Assembly (NCBI GenBank): GCA_002304505.1
Contig: NCEH01000049.1
Span: forward strand, 1-38,422
Length of the DNA: 38,422 nucleotides
DNA from: Rhizobiales bacterium 32-66-11
GTDB taxonomy: Bacteria; Pseudomonadota; Alphaproteobacteria; Rhizobiales; Xanthobacteraceae
Direction of reading: 5' to 3'
Below are positions 1-9,199 of the stretch, piece after piece; position 1 is the stretch's first letter, and every line of letters begins with the position of its first letter. A program made the translations under genes and the position numbers. The notes beneath the pieces were generated by a model that saw nothing but the letters and a program-made list of their open reading frames with translations, did no database searches and had not been told where the DNA came from.

Positions 1-41
1 GTCCGCCAAGTGGGCGGCGACAGCGCGTCGTTGATGAGCGG

Positions 42-70
42 TTTATAGGACCCGCCTCCAAAACTGTCAA
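42..70 (-). promoter_or_regulatory. strong sigma70-type promoter reading leftward
   Basis: On the minus strand a consensus -35 TTGACA (70-65) is followed after exactly 17 bases by TATAAA (47-42). The region upstream of the -35 (71-110) is fairly A-rich. The transcript would start near position 34 and leave the window, and its first bases include a CCGCC/GGCGG hairpin (3-17). A match this close to consensus is typical of stable-RNA or very highly expressed operons, but the downstream gene is not in the window. Confidence 0.65.
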
Positions 71-323
71 CACGCCCTCACAAACTAAAATGAACCAACA
101 ATGACACCCTGTGGAAAATGATCCGGCTAAAAGATGGATAACACATATATCACAACAGGATAAACGAATCAGAAGCCTGGGGATGAAGGTCGGTTCGGGC
201 GTACGGAAGCGGGCCGCGGGGCCAAAATCGGCCTCCGGCCTGATGAAAAAAGTGCCGCCACTCGCTCATTTTTCGCGCGGTCCCTTTGCCGGCGTCCCAT
301 CGCCCACGGTTTCCAGGCACGGA

Positions 324-369
324 TTTTAGGGGCGCCGCCTCAATCCAGGGCCCTAAAAGAACGCCCCTA
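324..369 (+). promoter_or_regulatory. overlapping alternative inverted repeats upstream of bioB
   Basis: TTTTAGGG (324-331) can pair perfectly with CCCTAAAA (351-358). TAGGGGCG (327-334), which overlaps it, can instead pair perfectly with CGCCCCTA (362-369). The two 8-bp stems exclude each other because they share the 327-331 arm. They lie 114 bases upstream of the bioB start and upstream of the best promoter candidate, so they could be a DNA operator or, if transcription starts further left, a leader switch. The rest of the 71-482 gap holds no convincing gene. Confidence 0.3.
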
Positions 370-425
370 TAAGGAGTGAAGCCGCGCGGTCCGCCGCCTG
401 GACCGATCCGCAGCCGTCTTTCGGC

Positions 426-452
426 TTGGTCACGCGGGGGATCGGGTATAAT
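426..452 (+). promoter_or_regulatory. candidate promoter of the biotin operon
   Basis: A perfect -10 TATAAT (447-452) lies 30 bases before the bioB start. The best -35 is TTGGTC (426-431), with a short 15-base spacer. The -10 is convincing and the -35 is weak, as expected for a promoter under control. No palindrome of the TTATnnATAA type used by the alphaproteobacterial repressor BioR was found nearby. Confidence 0.4.
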
Positions 453-482
453 TCCTGGTGTGACAGTTCATGACAGGGCGAG

Positions 483-1511
483 ATGATGTCAGTGGCGATG
501 GCCGTTCCTCAGGAGCCCCCCGCGGGCAAGATTTCGGGCACCAATTCCGGCATCGCGCCGGCCAGCACATGGTCCCGCGCCGAAGCGCAGCGGCTCTATA
601 ACCTGCCCCTCAACGACCTCCTGTTCGAAGCGCAAAGCGTTCACCGCCGGAACTTCGATCCGAACAAGGTCCAGATGAGCCGGCTGCTCTCCATTAAGAC
701 CGGAGGCTGTCCCGAGGATTGCGGCTATTGCAGCCAGTCCGCCCATGCGCCCACGGGCCTCAAGGCCTCCAAGCTGATGGAAGTGGAGCGGGTGCTTGCG
801 GAAGCCCGCAAGGCCAAGGAAGGCGGCGCCACGCGCTATTGCATGGGCGCAGCCTGGCGCAGCCCGAAAGAGCGCGACATGGACATGGTGATCGCCATGG
901 TCGAGGGCGTCAAAGCCCTCGGCATGGAAACCTGCATGACGCTCGGCATGCTGTCCCCGCCCCAGGCGGCCCAGCTCGCCGAGGCCGGGCTCGATTATTA
1001 CAACCACAATATCGATACGTCCGAGCGCTTCTATAAAGAGATCATCACCACCCGCACCTTCGCCGACCGGCTGGAGACCCTCTCCAACGTGCGCGATGCG
1101 GGCATCAAGGTGTGCGCGGGCGGCATCCTCGGCATGGGCGAGACCAATGACGACCGCATCGACATGCTGCTCACCCTCGCCAATATGGACGTGCCGCCGG
1201 AAAGCGTGCCGATCAACATGCTAATCCCCATCCCCGGCTCGAAGCTGGAGAATGCGGCACCCGTAGACCCCATCGATTTCGTGCGCACCATCGCGCTCGC
1301 CCGCATCCTGATGCCCACCTCCCATGTGCGCCTGTCGGCCGGCCGCACCGAGATGAGCGACGAATTGCAGGCCATGTGCTTCTTCGCCGGCGCCAATTCC
1401 ATCTTCGTGGGCGAATGCCTGCTCACCGCCGACAATCCCGGCGAGGACCACGACGCAGCCCTCTTCCGTCGGCTGGGGATTTCGCCCGAGGAGGCGGACG
1501 TCGCCCAATGA
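483..1511 (+). CDS. bioB: biotin synthase BioB
   Basis: A radical-SAM enzyme that inserts sulfur into dethiobiotin, the last step of biotin synthesis, in the cytoplasm. The protein is 342 residues, normal for the family. The [4Fe-4S]/SAM motif is C76-x3-C80-x2-C83 in the context [13 protein letters not shown], followed by the conserved YCMGAAWR and YNHNIDTS segments. The start is one of two adjacent ATG codons (483 or 486), with a purine-rich AGGGCGAG immediately upstream, so the exact start could be the second. It leads a tightly coupled operon: its TGA overlaps the bioF ATG in ATGA. Identification is secure. Confidence 0.97.
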   Translation: MMSVAMAVPQEPPAGKISGTNSGIAPASTWSRAEAQRLYNLPLNDLLFEAQSVHRRNFDPNKVQMSRLLSIKTGGCPEDCGYCSQSAHAPTGLKASKLMEVERVLAEARKAKEGGATRYCMGAAWRSPKERDMDMVIAMVEGVKALGMETCMTLGMLSPPQAAQLAEAGLDYYNHNIDTSERFYKEIITTRTFADRLETLSNVRDAGIKVCAGGILGMGETNDDRIDMLLTLANMDVPPESVPINMLIPIPGSKLENAAPVDPIDFVRTIALARILMPTSHVRLSAGRTEMSDELQAMCFFAGANSIFVGECLLTADNPGEDHDAALFRRLGISPEEADVAQ

Positions 1512-2647
1512 GCGGACGGCTCGCGCGGTTTGAAACCACCCTCGCCGGCCTCAAGGCCAAGAGCCGGCGGCGGGCCTTGGAAGGCCGGGCGGGATACGAT
1601 TTCGCCTCCAATGATTATATCGGCCTTGCCGCCTCCCCCCGTCTCGCGGCGGCGGTGGAGGCGGCGATCGCCCGCGGCGTGCCGGTGGGCGCGGCCGGCT
1701 CGCGCCTGCTGCGCGGCAATCATCCCGAGCATGAGGCGCTGGAGGCGGAGGCGGCCGAATTCTTCGGCGCCGGGCGGGCGCTGTTCTTCGGCGGCGGCTA
1801 TAATGCCAACGTCGCCCTGCTCTCCGCTCTGCCCCAGCGCGGCGACCTCGTGGTTTATGACGCGCTCATCCATGCCAGCGTCCATGAGGGCATGAAGACC
1901 GGCAAGGCCGAGACCGCCGCCGCGCTCCATAATGACGCCCAGTCGGTGGAGGATGCAATCGGCGCCTGGCGCGCGCGCGGCGGGCGCGGGACGCCCTGGA
2001 TCGTGGTGGAAACCATCTATTCCATGGATGGGGATGCCGCCCCGCTGGACGATCTCATGGCCATCGCCGAGCGGCACGACGGTTTCCTGATCGCCGACGA
2101 AGCCCATGCCACCGGCGTGTTCGGGCCGGACGGGCGCGGGCGCGCGGCGCATCTGGAAGGGCGCGATGCGCTCATTACCCTGCACACCTGCGGCAAGGCG
2201 CTCGGCGCTTCGGGCGCTCTGGTGGCGGGGCATGCCACGCTTCTTGATTTCCTTGTGAACCGCGCCCGCCCCTTCATCTATGCCACCGCGCCTTCCCCCC
2301 TGATGGCGGCGGCGGTGCGCGAGGGCTTGCGCATATTGAAGGACGAGCCGGAGCGCCGCGCCCGCCTCTCCGCCCTGGTGGCGCGCGCGGGCGAAAGGCT
2401 CGGCGCCATGGGCTGGCCGGCCAGCCGCTCGCAGATCGTGCCGGTAATCCTCGGCTCCAATGCGCGGGCGGCGGCCGTGGCCGCGCATGTGCGCGCGGCG
2501 GGATTCGATTGCCGCGCCATCCGCCCGCCCACGGTGCCGGAAGGCACCGCGCGGCTGCGCATTTCCCTCACCTTGAACGTGGACGAGGCCATCGTGGACG
2601 GCCTCATGGGCGCCATCGCCGAGGCGCTGGAGCAGGTCGCGGCATGA
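1508..2647 (+). CDS. bioF: 8-amino-7-oxononanoate synthase BioF
   Basis: A PLP-dependent alpha-oxoamine synthase that condenses L-alanine with pimeloyl-ACP or pimeloyl-CoA to form KAPA, the first committed step of biotin ring assembly. The start was taken at 1508, where ATGA overlaps the bioB stop; a longer open frame upstream lies inside bioB and is not needed. The protein is 379 residues. Visible family features are [10 protein letters not shown] near the N-terminus, the [16 protein letters not shown] segment, [15 protein letters not shown], and the PLP lysine in [12 protein letters not shown]. It overlaps bioD by four bases. Confidence 0.96.
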   Translation: MSGRLARFETTLAGLKAKSRRRALEGRAGYDFASNDYIGLAASPRLAAAVEAAIARGVPVGAAGSRLLRGNHPEHEALEAEAAEFFGAGRALFFGGGYNANVALLSALPQRGDLVVYDALIHASVHEGMKTGKAETAAALHNDAQSVEDAIGAWRARGGRGTPWIVVETIYSMDGDAAPLDDLMAIAERHDGFLIADEAHATGVFGPDGRGRAAHLEGRDALITLHTCGKALGASGALVAGHATLLDFLVNRARPFIYATAPSPLMAAAVREGLRILKDEPERRARLSALVARAGERLGAMGWPASRSQIVPVILGSNARAAAVAAHVRAAGFDCRAIRPPTVPEGTARLRISLTLNVDEAIVDGLMGAIAEALEQVAA

Positions 2648-3288
2648 GCCTTCCTCTGGTCGTGACGGGCACCGATACGGGTATCGGCAAAACCGTCTTT
2701 TCCGCCGCCCTCGCGGGGGCGCTCGGCGCGCATTATTGGAAGCCGGTGCAATCGGGGCTGGAGGAAGAGACCGACAGCGAACGGGTGCGGCGCCTCGCCC
2801 GCCTGCCGGCCCAGCGCATCCTGCCCGAAGCCTATCGGCTGAACACCCCGGCCTCGCCCCATCTGGCGGCGGAACTGGACGGCGTCGCCATTGATCCCGA
2901 CGCGCTGGTGCCGCCCGCCGTCGAAGGTCCGCTGGTGATCGAGGGGGCGGGCGGGCTCATGGTGCCGCTGACGCGCACGCTGCTGACCATCGACCAGTTC
3001 GCCCGCTGGGGTTTTCCCGTGGTGCTGTGCGCGCGCACGCAGCTCGGCACCATCAATCACACGCTGCTTTCGGTGGAAGCCCTGAAGCGGCGCGGCATTC
3101 CCGTGCTGGGCATCGCCTTCGTGGGCGACGAGATGGCCGACAGCCAGGAGACCATCGGCGCCTTTTCCGGCACGAAGATCCTCGGCCGCCTGCCGTACCT
3201 CAATCCCTTGAGCCCCGATGCGCTGGCCGCCGCCTTTTCGGCCGCCTTCGACCTCGCCGATTTTGCGCCGAAGCGCGCGGGAACCTGA
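2644..3288 (+). CDS. bioD: dethiobiotin synthetase BioD
   Basis: An ATP-dependent carboxylase that closes the ureido ring, turning DAPA and CO2 into dethiobiotin. The start at 2644 overlaps the bioF stop as ATGA. The protein has 214 residues, normal size. It begins with the P-loop GTDTGIGKT at about residues 8-16, followed by KPVQSG (substrate and Mg binding) and [10 protein letters not shown]. The order bioB-F-D-A with overlaps at every junction supports translational coupling. Its TGA shares one base with the first bioA ATG. Confidence 0.96.
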   Translation: MSLPLVVTGTDTGIGKTVFSAALAGALGAHYWKPVQSGLEEETDSERVRRLARLPAQRILPEAYRLNTPASPHLAAELDGVAIDPDALVPPAVEGPLVIEGAGGLMVPLTRTLLTIDQFARWGFPVVLCARTQLGTINHTLLSVEALKRRGIPVLGIAFVGDEMADSQETIGAFSGTKILGRLPYLNPLSPDALAAAFSAAFDLADFAPKRAGT

Positions 3289-4556
3289 TGATGAGCACCT
3301 CTCCCGTCTGGCACCCCTTCTTCCAGCACGCGACCGAACCCACGCCGCCGCTGATCGCGCGAACCGAAGGCGCCTATCTGGAAACCGCCGAGGGCATGCG
3401 CATCCTTGATGCCATTTCCTCCTGGTGGGTGATCACCCATGGCCATCGCTATCCGCCGATCATGGAGGCGATCCGCGCGACATCTCAGGATCTGGACCAG
3501 ATCATTTTCGCCGGCTTCACCCATGCGCCGGCGGAAGCGCTCGCGCGCGAACTGGTGACTCTCGCCCCGGCCGGGCTGGAGCACGTGTTCTATTCGGATT
3601 CCGGCTCCACCGCCGTGGAAGTGGCGCTGAAGATGGCGCTCGGCACGTTCCGCAATCGCGGGGAGGCGCGCAGCCGCATCGTGGTGATGGAGGGCAGCTA
3701 TCACGGCGATACCATCGGAACCATGAGCGTGGGCGCGCGCGGCGTGTTCAATGCGGCTTACGAGCCGCTGCTGTTCGAGGTGGATACCATCCCCTTCCCC
3801 GCGCCGGGCCGCGAACAGGAAACGCTCGACGCGTTCGAAGCCTTCGCCCGCACCGGAAAGGCCGCCGCGCTCATCGTCGAGCCGCTGATCCTTGGGTCCG
3901 GCGGCATGCGCATGTACGCTCCGCAGGTGCTCGCGGAGCTGAAACGCATCGCGCAGGAGACCGACACCTTGTTCATCGCCGACGAGGTGATGACAGGTTG
4001 GGGGCGCACCGGCACGTTGTTCGCCTGCGAGCAGGCCGGCATCGCGCCGGACATCCTCTGCACCTCCAAGGGTCTGACCGGCGGGGCGATTCCGCTCGCC
4101 GCGACGCTGGCCACGGCGGAGGTGTTCGTCGCGCATTATTCCACCGACCGGGCCAAGACCTTCTTTCATTCCTCCTCCTATACGGCGAACCCCATCGCCT
4201 GCGCCGCCGGCCTCGCCAATGTAAGGGTGTGGCGCGACGAGCCGGTGCGCGAACGGGTCGCCGCGCTCTGCGCGCTCCAGGCGGAGCGCATCGCGCAGTT
4301 CGCGGGCGATCCGCGGTTCGAAAATCCCCGGCGCTGCGGCACCATTACCGCGCTGGACCTGAAGGTGCCGCAGGGCGGCTATCTCGCCGAAGTCGGGCCG
4401 AAGCTGCGGGCGTTCTTTCTGGAGCGCGGCTTCCTGGTGCGCCCGCTCGGCAATGTGCTTTATCTGATGCCGCCTTATTGCATCACCCCCGCCGAGCTGG
4501 ACGCGCTATACGGCGCGATCGGCGCCGCGGCGGACCTGTTCGGAACCGCGTCATGA
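3288..4556 (+). CDS. bioA: adenosylmethionine-8-amino-7-oxononanoate aminotransferase BioA
   Basis: A class III PLP aminotransferase that converts KAPA to DAPA, in most family members with S-adenosylmethionine as amino donor. The start is ATG 3288 or the adjacent ATG 3291, overlapping the bioD stop; the upstream part of the open frame lies inside bioD. The protein has 422 residues. Key sites are SSWWV near residue 50, [45 protein letters not shown], and the PLP lysine in CTSKGLTGG. Sequence alone does not show whether SAM or lysine is the donor. Its stop overlaps the bioZ start as ATGA. Confidence 0.95.
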   Translation: MMSTSPVWHPFFQHATEPTPPLIARTEGAYLETAEGMRILDAISSWWVITHGHRYPPIMEAIRATSQDLDQIIFAGFTHAPAEALARELVTLAPAGLEHVFYSDSGSTAVEVALKMALGTFRNRGEARSRIVVMEGSYHGDTIGTMSVGARGVFNAAYEPLLFEVDTIPFPAPGREQETLDAFEAFARTGKAAALIVEPLILGSGGMRMYAPQVLAELKRIAQETDTLFIADEVMTGWGRTGTLFACEQAGIAPDILCTSKGLTGGAIPLAATLATAEVFVAHYSTDRAKTFFHSSSYTANPIACAAGLANVRVWRDEPVRERVAALCALQAERIAQFAGDPRFENPRRCGTITALDLKVPQGGYLAEVGPKLRAFFLERGFLVRPLGNVLYLMPPYCITPAELDALYGAIGAAADLFGTAS

Positions 4557-5542
4557 GCGCCTTTTCCACCAGCCGCATCGTCGGCTTCGGCCATGCCGTG
4601 CCAAGGCGCGAGGTGCTGAATGCCGAGCTGGAAGCGCAATTGGGGCTGGAGGCCGGCTGGATCGCCCGGCGCACCGGCATCGAGGCGCGCCGCTGGGCGG
4701 AGCCCAGCGACACCCTCTCGGGCCTCGCGCAAGGCGCGGCGGAAATGGCCCTTGCCGAGGCGGATCTTCCGCGCGACGCCATCGGCCTGACCTTGATCGC
4801 CACCTCGACGCCGGACCAATTGCTGCCGCCGACCGCGCCGCTGCTGGCGCACCGGCTGGGGCTTAATCGCTCCGGCGCGGCGGATCTCGCAGGCGCGTGC
4901 GCCGGCTTTCTCTATGCACTGGTGCTTGCGGAAGGCTTCGTGCGGCTGCACCGCAAGCCGGCCCTGGTGGTGGCGGCGAATTTCCTCAGCCGCCGGATCA
5001 ATCCCGCCGAGCGCGGCAGCGCGGTGCTGTTCGCCGATGCGGCGGGCGCGGTGGTGCTGGCCCCGTCGCACGAGCCGGACACCGGCATCCTCGGCGTCTC
5101 GCTCGCCTCCGACGGCGCGGGCTATGATCTCGTCGCGATTCCCGGCGGCGGCAGCAGCCGGCCGTTCGGGCCCGATCTGCCGTTAGAAGAAACGCGCATG
5201 ACCATCACCGACGGCCGCGAGCTTTATGTCCAGGCGGTGCGGATGATGACCGAGTCCGCCCGCACCGCGCTGGACGCAGCCGGCCTCGACGCGGGCGCGG
5301 TGGATTGGCTGGCGCCGCACCAGGCCAATGCGCGCATGCTGGACATGGTGGCCCATCAGCTCGGCATCGCGCCGGAAAAAGTGGTGCGCAGCATCGCCCG
5401 CTACGGCAATTCCTCGGCGGCGACTATTCCTTTATCCCTGTCGCTCGCGCATCGGGAGCGCGCGTTCCGGCGCGGGGAAACCCTGGTGCTCACGGCGGCC
5501 GGGGCCGGATTGACCGGCGGCGCCTGCGCGCTGCGGCTCTAA
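4553..5542 (+). CDS. bioZ: FabH-like 3-oxoacyl-ACP synthase BioZ
   Basis: A beta-ketoacyl-ACP synthase III fold protein of 329 residues with an intact thiolase-fold triad: Cys116 (GACAGF), His256 (APHQANARM) and Asn286 (YGNSSAA). In rhizobial relatives, bioZ as last gene of bioBFDAZ is reported to condense glutaryl-CoA with malonyl-ACP, giving a precursor of the pimeloyl chain and replacing the BioC/BioH route. The same position and coupling here (ATGA overlap with bioA) make that role likely. It could in principle be a second housekeeping FabH, but the operon argues against that. The upstream part of the open frame lies inside bioA and is a shadow. Confidence 0.9.
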   Translation: MSAFSTSRIVGFGHAVPRREVLNAELEAQLGLEAGWIARRTGIEARRWAEPSDTLSGLAQGAAEMALAEADLPRDAIGLTLIATSTPDQLLPPTAPLLAHRLGLNRSGAADLAGACAGFLYALVLAEGFVRLHRKPALVVAANFLSRRINPAERGSAVLFADAAGAVVLAPSHEPDTGILGVSLASDGAGYDLVAIPGGGSSRPFGPDLPLEETRMTITDGRELYVQAVRMMTESARTALDAAGLDAGAVDWLAPHQANARMLDMVAHQLGIAPEKVVRSIARYGNSSAATIPLSLSLAHRERAFRRGETLVLTAAGAGLTGGACALRL

Positions 5543-5554
5543 AGGGGGAGTGAC

Positions 5555-5905
5555 ATGCGCCTGCACAAACTCGCGTGCGAGGAACACGCCGCCGAAACGA
5601 CGCCAGTGGCGGCGGAGGTGCTGATTTCCGGCACGCCGCAGACCCGCGTCTGGGTCACCTATGATGCGCCCGCCGAGCGCCTGTGCACCGGCGAATGGGA
5701 GGCGACGCCGGGAAAATGGCGGGTGACCTACGAGGAATGGGAATATTGCCTGATACTCTCCGGCCGCTGCGTCGTGACTGGGGACGACGGCGTCCGCATC
5801 GAGGCGGGGCCGGGCGATGCCTTCGTGCTGGAGCCGGGGTTTTCGGGCACCTGGGAAGTGCTGGAAACCATGCGCAAGCATTGGGTCATCCGCACCCCCG
5901 CCTGA
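5555..5905 (+). CDS. small cupin-domain protein
   Basis: A 116-residue single-domain cupin of the cupin_3 type (COG3450-like). The signature runs from ATPGKWRVTYEEWEYC through LSGRCVVTGDDG to GPGDAFVLEPGFSGTWEVLE. Proteins of this type resemble the ureidoglycine aminohydrolase cupin, but most have no known reaction. A good Shine-Dalgarno (AGGGGGAG) lies just before the ATG, and only 12 bases separate it from the bioZ stop, so it is probably read with the biotin operon. Nothing in the sequence ties it to biotin chemistry. It ends three bases from the converging lysR-type gene. Confidence 0.85.
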   Translation: MRLHKLACEEHAAETTPVAAEVLISGTPQTRVWVTYDAPAERLCTGEWEATPGKWRVTYEEWEYCLILSGRCVVTGDDGVRIEAGPGDAFVLEPGFSGTWEVLETMRKHWVIRTPA

Positions 5906-5908
5906 GGC

Positions 5909-6835
5909 TCACCGCAAGGTCGAGCGGCGCTGAATGAGGTCGTGTGCGGCGAACAGCTCCGCCACCCAATCCACGAACACCCGCAGCCGCGCGCTCAGGT
6001 GACGGTTGGGCGGATAAACCACATGGAGCGGAAACGGTTCCGTGCTCCAGGCGGTCAACACCGGCACGAGCTCGCCCCGCCCGAGGGCGGCATGGGCCAG
6101 AAAACTCGGCGCCTGGATGATGCCGAGGCCGGCGACGCCGGCGGCCAGATAGGAATTGCCCTCGTTCACCGAAAGCGCGTAGCGGCCGTCGATTTCCAAC
6201 GTCTCTCCGTCGCGCGCGAATTCCAGCGGGAAATATCGCCCCGTGCGGGCGCTGAAATAGCGCACAACCGGAAAATCGCTGTCCAGTTGGCGTGGATGCG
6301 TGGGGGTGCCGTAGCGCGCGAGATAGGCCGGCGCGGCGCAGGTGACCATGCCGAGGTCGCCGATCCGCCGCGCGACCAGGGACGGGTCGGTGATGTCTCC
6401 GCCCCGGATCACGCAATCCACATTCTCGCTCAGGAGGTCCACCGGCCGGTCGGTGACACCGAGGTCGATCTGGATATCGGGATGGCGGGCGTGGAAATCG
6501 GGCAATGAGGGAATGAGCACCAGCAGTGCGAGGCTGGGGCTGATATCGACCCGCAGCCGCCCTTGCGGCGTGCCTTGCTGCTGGGTCATCGACCCGTCCA
6601 GTTCGTCGAGGTCGGCCAGCAACGTGACGGCTCGCTCATAATAGGCCGCGCCGTCTGGCGTCACGGTCACGCGGCGCGTGGTGCGGTTGAGCAGGCGCGT
6701 GCGCAGATGCGCTTCGAGCTGCTGGATCTGCTTGGTCAAGGTCGGCTTCGGCACTCGCAGCAGATCGGCGGCGCGGGTGAAAGTGCCCGCCTCCACCACG
6801 CTCACAAAAGCCCGCATTGCAGCAAATTGATCCAT
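5909..6835 (-). CDS. LysR-family transcriptional regulator
   Basis: A 308-residue LysR-type regulator. The N-terminal winged helix-turn-helix covers about residues 1-60 (AMRAFVSVVEAGTFTRAADLL, then PTLTKQIQQLE and LNRTTRRVTVTPDG), followed by a LysR substrate-binding domain (LRVDISPSLA, GVTDRPVDLLSENVDCVIRGG). The sequence resembles the large subgroup whose members control adjacent oxidoreductase or efflux genes. It is divergent from the hydrolase/RND operon across a 161-base gap that carries an inverted repeat, so it probably controls that operon and itself. The effector cannot be read from the sequence. Confidence 0.93.
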   Translation of the reverse strand: MDQFAAMRAFVSVVEAGTFTRAADLLRVPKPTLTKQIQQLEAHLRTRLLNRTTRRVTVTPDGAAYYERAVTLLADLDELDGSMTQQQGTPQGRLRVDISPSLALLVLIPSLPDFHARHPDIQIDLGVTDRPVDLLSENVDCVIRGGDITDPSLVARRIGDLGMVTCAAPAYLARYGTPTHPRQLDSDFPVVRYFSARTGRYFPLEFARDGETLEIDGRYALSVNEGNSYLAAGVAGLGIIQAPSFLAHAALGRGELVPVLTAWSTEPFPLHVVYPPNRHLSARLRVFVDWVAELFAAHDLIQRRSTLR

Positions 6836-6865
6836 ATCAACAGCTCCTTAGCGGGCTTTAGCATC

Positions 6866-6889
6866 CATTATTCACATACGGAAATAATG
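6866..6889. promoter_or_regulatory. inverted repeat, candidate LysR operator
   Basis: CATTATT (6866-6872) and AATAATG (6883-6889) form a perfect 7-bp inverted repeat with a 10-base centre. It starts 31 bases beyond the lysR-type start codon, in the gap between the divergent genes. AT-rich dyads of this layout (T-N11-A class) are the usual LysR-type recognition sites. The surrounding 6890-6960 stretch is AT-rich and could hold the promoter of the hydrolase/RND operon, but no clear -35/-10 pair stands out. Confidence 0.45.
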
Positions 6890-6996
6890 TAGTCAAAAAT
6901 TGCATCTTTATTCAAGCGATATAGGGGCATATCCGTGATGCATCGCAAAACGCCGATGAACGATAGGCGGTTTTTGCAGCAATCCGGACCCCCGCC

Positions 6997-7839
6997 ATGC
7001 CCCTGCCCTGGAGCGAAGATCGACTCGTGATGCCGTGTGGCGATGCCGTTCCGGTGCGCGTTCTGCGCCGGTCGGGCGCCTCCCGCACCGCGCCGCTCAT
7101 TCTCCACCTGCACGGCGGCACCTTCATCACCGGCACACTGGATGCCGGGTGCACCATCGCGGGCTTACTGGCGCAGGCCGGCGCCACGGTGGTGTCGCTG
7201 GATTATCCGCTGGCCTGCGAAAAGCCCTTTCCCTATCCGCTCGACATCGCATTCGCCGCCCTGGAAGGCCTCAACCGCCAGCGCGCCACATGGAGCACCA
7301 AGCGCGCGCCGCTGCTGGTCGCCGGCGAGGAGGCCGGCGGCAATCTCGCGGCCGGCGTCGCCTTGATGGCGCGCGACCGGAAGGCCCCGCCGCTCGCCGG
7401 GCAGATCCTGATCTCGCCGATGCTCGACCCGGCACTTGCCACCTGCTCGATCCGCGAGGCCGATGCCGGCCCGGTCGGCTGCAAATGGGCGGACGGATGG
7501 CAGAAATATTTGGGCTCGGCCGACAAGGCCGCCCATCCCTATGCCGCGCCCGCCTCCGCCTCGCGCCTCACCGGCCTTGCGCCGGCGCTGGTGGTGACGG
7601 CGCAAGACGACCCGATGCGGGATGAGAGCGTCCGCTATGCCGACAAGCTGCGCGCGGCGCAGGTATGCGTGCAGGCCCACGTCTTCGACAGCCCCACCGG
7701 CTGGCCCGCCAGCCTCTCCGAGGCGGCCTCGCGCGAGGCCGCCTGGGCCGAGCGCCTGCGCGGCCTGTTCACCGCTTTCTTCGCCGAGCTTCGGGCCGCC
7801 GTGCGGCCCGGCCTGCCGGCACATCCCGCCCTTATCTGA
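6997..7839 (+). CDS. HSL-family alpha/beta-hydrolase fold protein, catalytic residues missing
   Basis: A 280-residue protein with the fold signature of hormone-sensitive-lipase-type esterases: oxyanion motif H39-G-G, a strand ending in VVSLDYPLA, and ALVVTAQDDPMRDE, which carries the usual acid Asp. The nucleophile motif GDSAGG is replaced by G110-E-E-A-G-G, so Glu112 sits at the Ser position. The usual HGF near the C-terminus reads TGW (234-236), so the His is also lost. Hydrolysis by the normal mechanism looks impossible; a binding or regulatory role is an inference. No strong Shine-Dalgarno precedes the ATG. It is 17 bases upstream of the RND adaptor gene and probably in one operon with it. 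Confidence 0.85.
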   Translation: MPLPWSEDRLVMPCGDAVPVRVLRRSGASRTAPLILHLHGGTFITGTLDAGCTIAGLLAQAGATVVSLDYPLACEKPFPYPLDIAFAALEGLNRQRATWSTKRAPLLVAGEEAGGNLAAGVALMARDRKAPPLAGQILISPMLDPALATCSIREADAGPVGCKWADGWQKYLGSADKAAHPYAAPASASRLTGLAPALVVTAQDDPMRDESVRYADKLRAAQVCVQAHVFDSPTGWPASLSEAASREAAWAERLRGLFTAFFAELRAAVRPGLPAHPALI

Positions 7840-7856
7840 ACGCCAGGACCGCCCCC

Positions 7857-9083
7857 ATGACCCGGATCATCACCACGCGCCGCCTCGTAATCGCCGCCCT
7901 CGCCGCGACCGCCCTGTCCGCCGGCCTCGCCATTCCCTACGCCTTGCCCCACGGCGCCGCCCAGGCCAGCGATCCCGCGAAGGCGCCGGCCGGCGTGCCG
8001 GTTTCGGTCGCCGTCATCGAAAAGCGCGACGCCCCGGTGTGGGATGAATTCTCCGGCCGGCTCGAAGCCATCGAGCGCGTGGAGCTGCGCTCGCGCGTCG
8101 CCGGCGCCATCCAGGCCGTGCATTTCCGCGAGGGCGCTCTGGTGAAGGAAGGCGCGCTGCTCATCACCATCGACCCCGCGCCCTACCAGGCCGAAGTGGA
8201 TCGCACCCAGGCCCAGGTCACCGCCGCGGAAGCCCGCGTCGCTCTGACCAAGGCGGATCTGGAGCGCGGACAGCGCCTGTTCGAGTCCCGCACGGTCGCC
8301 CAGCGCGACCTCGACGAACGGCTGAACGCCCATCGCGAGGCCCAGGCCAACCTGCGCGCGGCCCAGGCGACGCTCCAATCGGCCGAGCTGAACCTCAGCT
8401 ATACGGAGATTCGCGCCCCGGTCTCCGGCCGCGTCGGCAAGCTGGAAGTGACCGCGGGCAATCTGATCTCGGCGGGCCCGGGCTCGGTGGTGCTGACCAC
8501 GCTCGTCTCCACCGACCCGATCTACGCCAGCTTCCACGCGGACGAAGAAGTGGTGCTGCGGGCGCTTGCCGGCCTCTCGCCGGAGAACGGCAGCGACACG
8601 CTGCCCCTGGAGCGCATCCCGGTGGAAATGCTCACCGTCACCAGCAACGGCACGCCGGTGCGCGGGCATCTCCAGCTGATCGACAATCAGGTGGACGCGA
8701 GAACCGGCACGGTGCGTGTGCGCGCGGTGTTCGACAATCCCGACGGGCGCCTCATTCCCGGCCAGTTCGCCCGCCTGCGCATGGGCCGCACCACGAATGG
8801 CGATGCCCTGCTGGTGAGCGAGCGCGCCGTCGGCACCGACCAGAACAAGAAGTTCGTCCTGGTGGTGGATGGCGAGGGCAAGGCCAATTATCGCGAAATC
8901 ACCCTCGGCGAGCCGGTCGGCAATCTGCGCATCGTCACCAGCGGCCTGTCGGCCGGCGAGCGCGTGGTGGTGAACGGCCTCCAGCGCATCCGCCCCGGCG
9001 CGCTGGTGGTGCCGCAGACCGTGCCCATGGACGTCACCAAGACCGCCCAGGCCGCCGCCGCCGAGGACGTCGCCCAACGCTGA
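7857..9083 (+). CDS. RND efflux periplasmic adaptor (MexE/AcrA-like)
   Basis: A membrane-fusion protein of 408 residues linking an inner-membrane RND pump to an outer-membrane channel. The start at 7857 was chosen because it gives an N-terminal signal or anchor (RRLVIAALAATALSAGLAI) and follows the hydrolase stop by 17 bases. There is no lipobox cysteine, so it is probably not a lipoprotein. The biotinyl-lipoyl-like half motif GAIQAVHFREGALVKEG lies near residue 80. An alpha-hairpin follows (about 105-175), then RAPVSGRVGKLEVTAGNLI and the C-terminal barrel with the NPDGRLIPGQFARLRM and GLQRIRPG segments. The pattern is closest to MexE-type adaptors. Confidence 0.94.
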   Translation: MTRIITTRRLVIAALAATALSAGLAIPYALPHGAAQASDPAKAPAGVPVSVAVIEKRDAPVWDEFSGRLEAIERVELRSRVAGAIQAVHFREGALVKEGALLITIDPAPYQAEVDRTQAQVTAAEARVALTKADLERGQRLFESRTVAQRDLDERLNAHREAQANLRAAQATLQSAELNLSYTEIRAPVSGRVGKLEVTAGNLISAGPGSVVLTTLVSTDPIYASFHADEEVVLRALAGLSPENGSDTLPLERIPVEMLTVTSNGTPVRGHLQLIDNQVDARTGTVRVRAVFDNPDGRLIPGQFARLRMGRTTNGDALLVSERAVGTDQNKKFVLVVDGEGKANYREITLGEPVGNLRIVTSGLSAGERVVVNGLQRIRPGALVVPQTVPMDVTKTAQAAAAEDVAQR

Positions 9084-9179
9084 TCCTGCCGGCCCGTCCC
9101 TAGGGGGGCGCGCCGCGCCACCTGTAGCCGCTTCATCTGCGCTCCCGGGCTCCCCGCCCGCGGGGCACGCCCCTTTATG

Positions 9180-9191
9180 CCCCCGCGGGGG
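9180..9191. repeat. 12-bp GC palindrome before the RND pump gene
   Basis: CCCCCGCGGGGG is a perfect palindrome directly before the pump's Shine-Dalgarno (GGAGG). The 116-base spacer between adaptor and pump genes (9084-9199) carries a further GC-rich dyad around 9154-9165. These could fold in the mRNA and adjust pump translation relative to the adaptor. There is no T-run, so it is not a simple terminator. Confidence 0.4.
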
Positions 9192-9199
9192 AGGATGTC

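Noticed and set aside
111..329. 72-codon plus-strand frame upstream of bioB
   Set aside because: No family features, no good Shine-Dalgarno, and composition like noncoding DNA.
1031..2488. 485-codon minus-strand frame across bioB and bioF
   Set aside because: Antisense shadow of two certain genes.
4310..4335. GGTTCGAAAATCCC, resembling a tRNA T-arm
   Set aside because: It lies inside bioA and no cloverleaf can be built around it.
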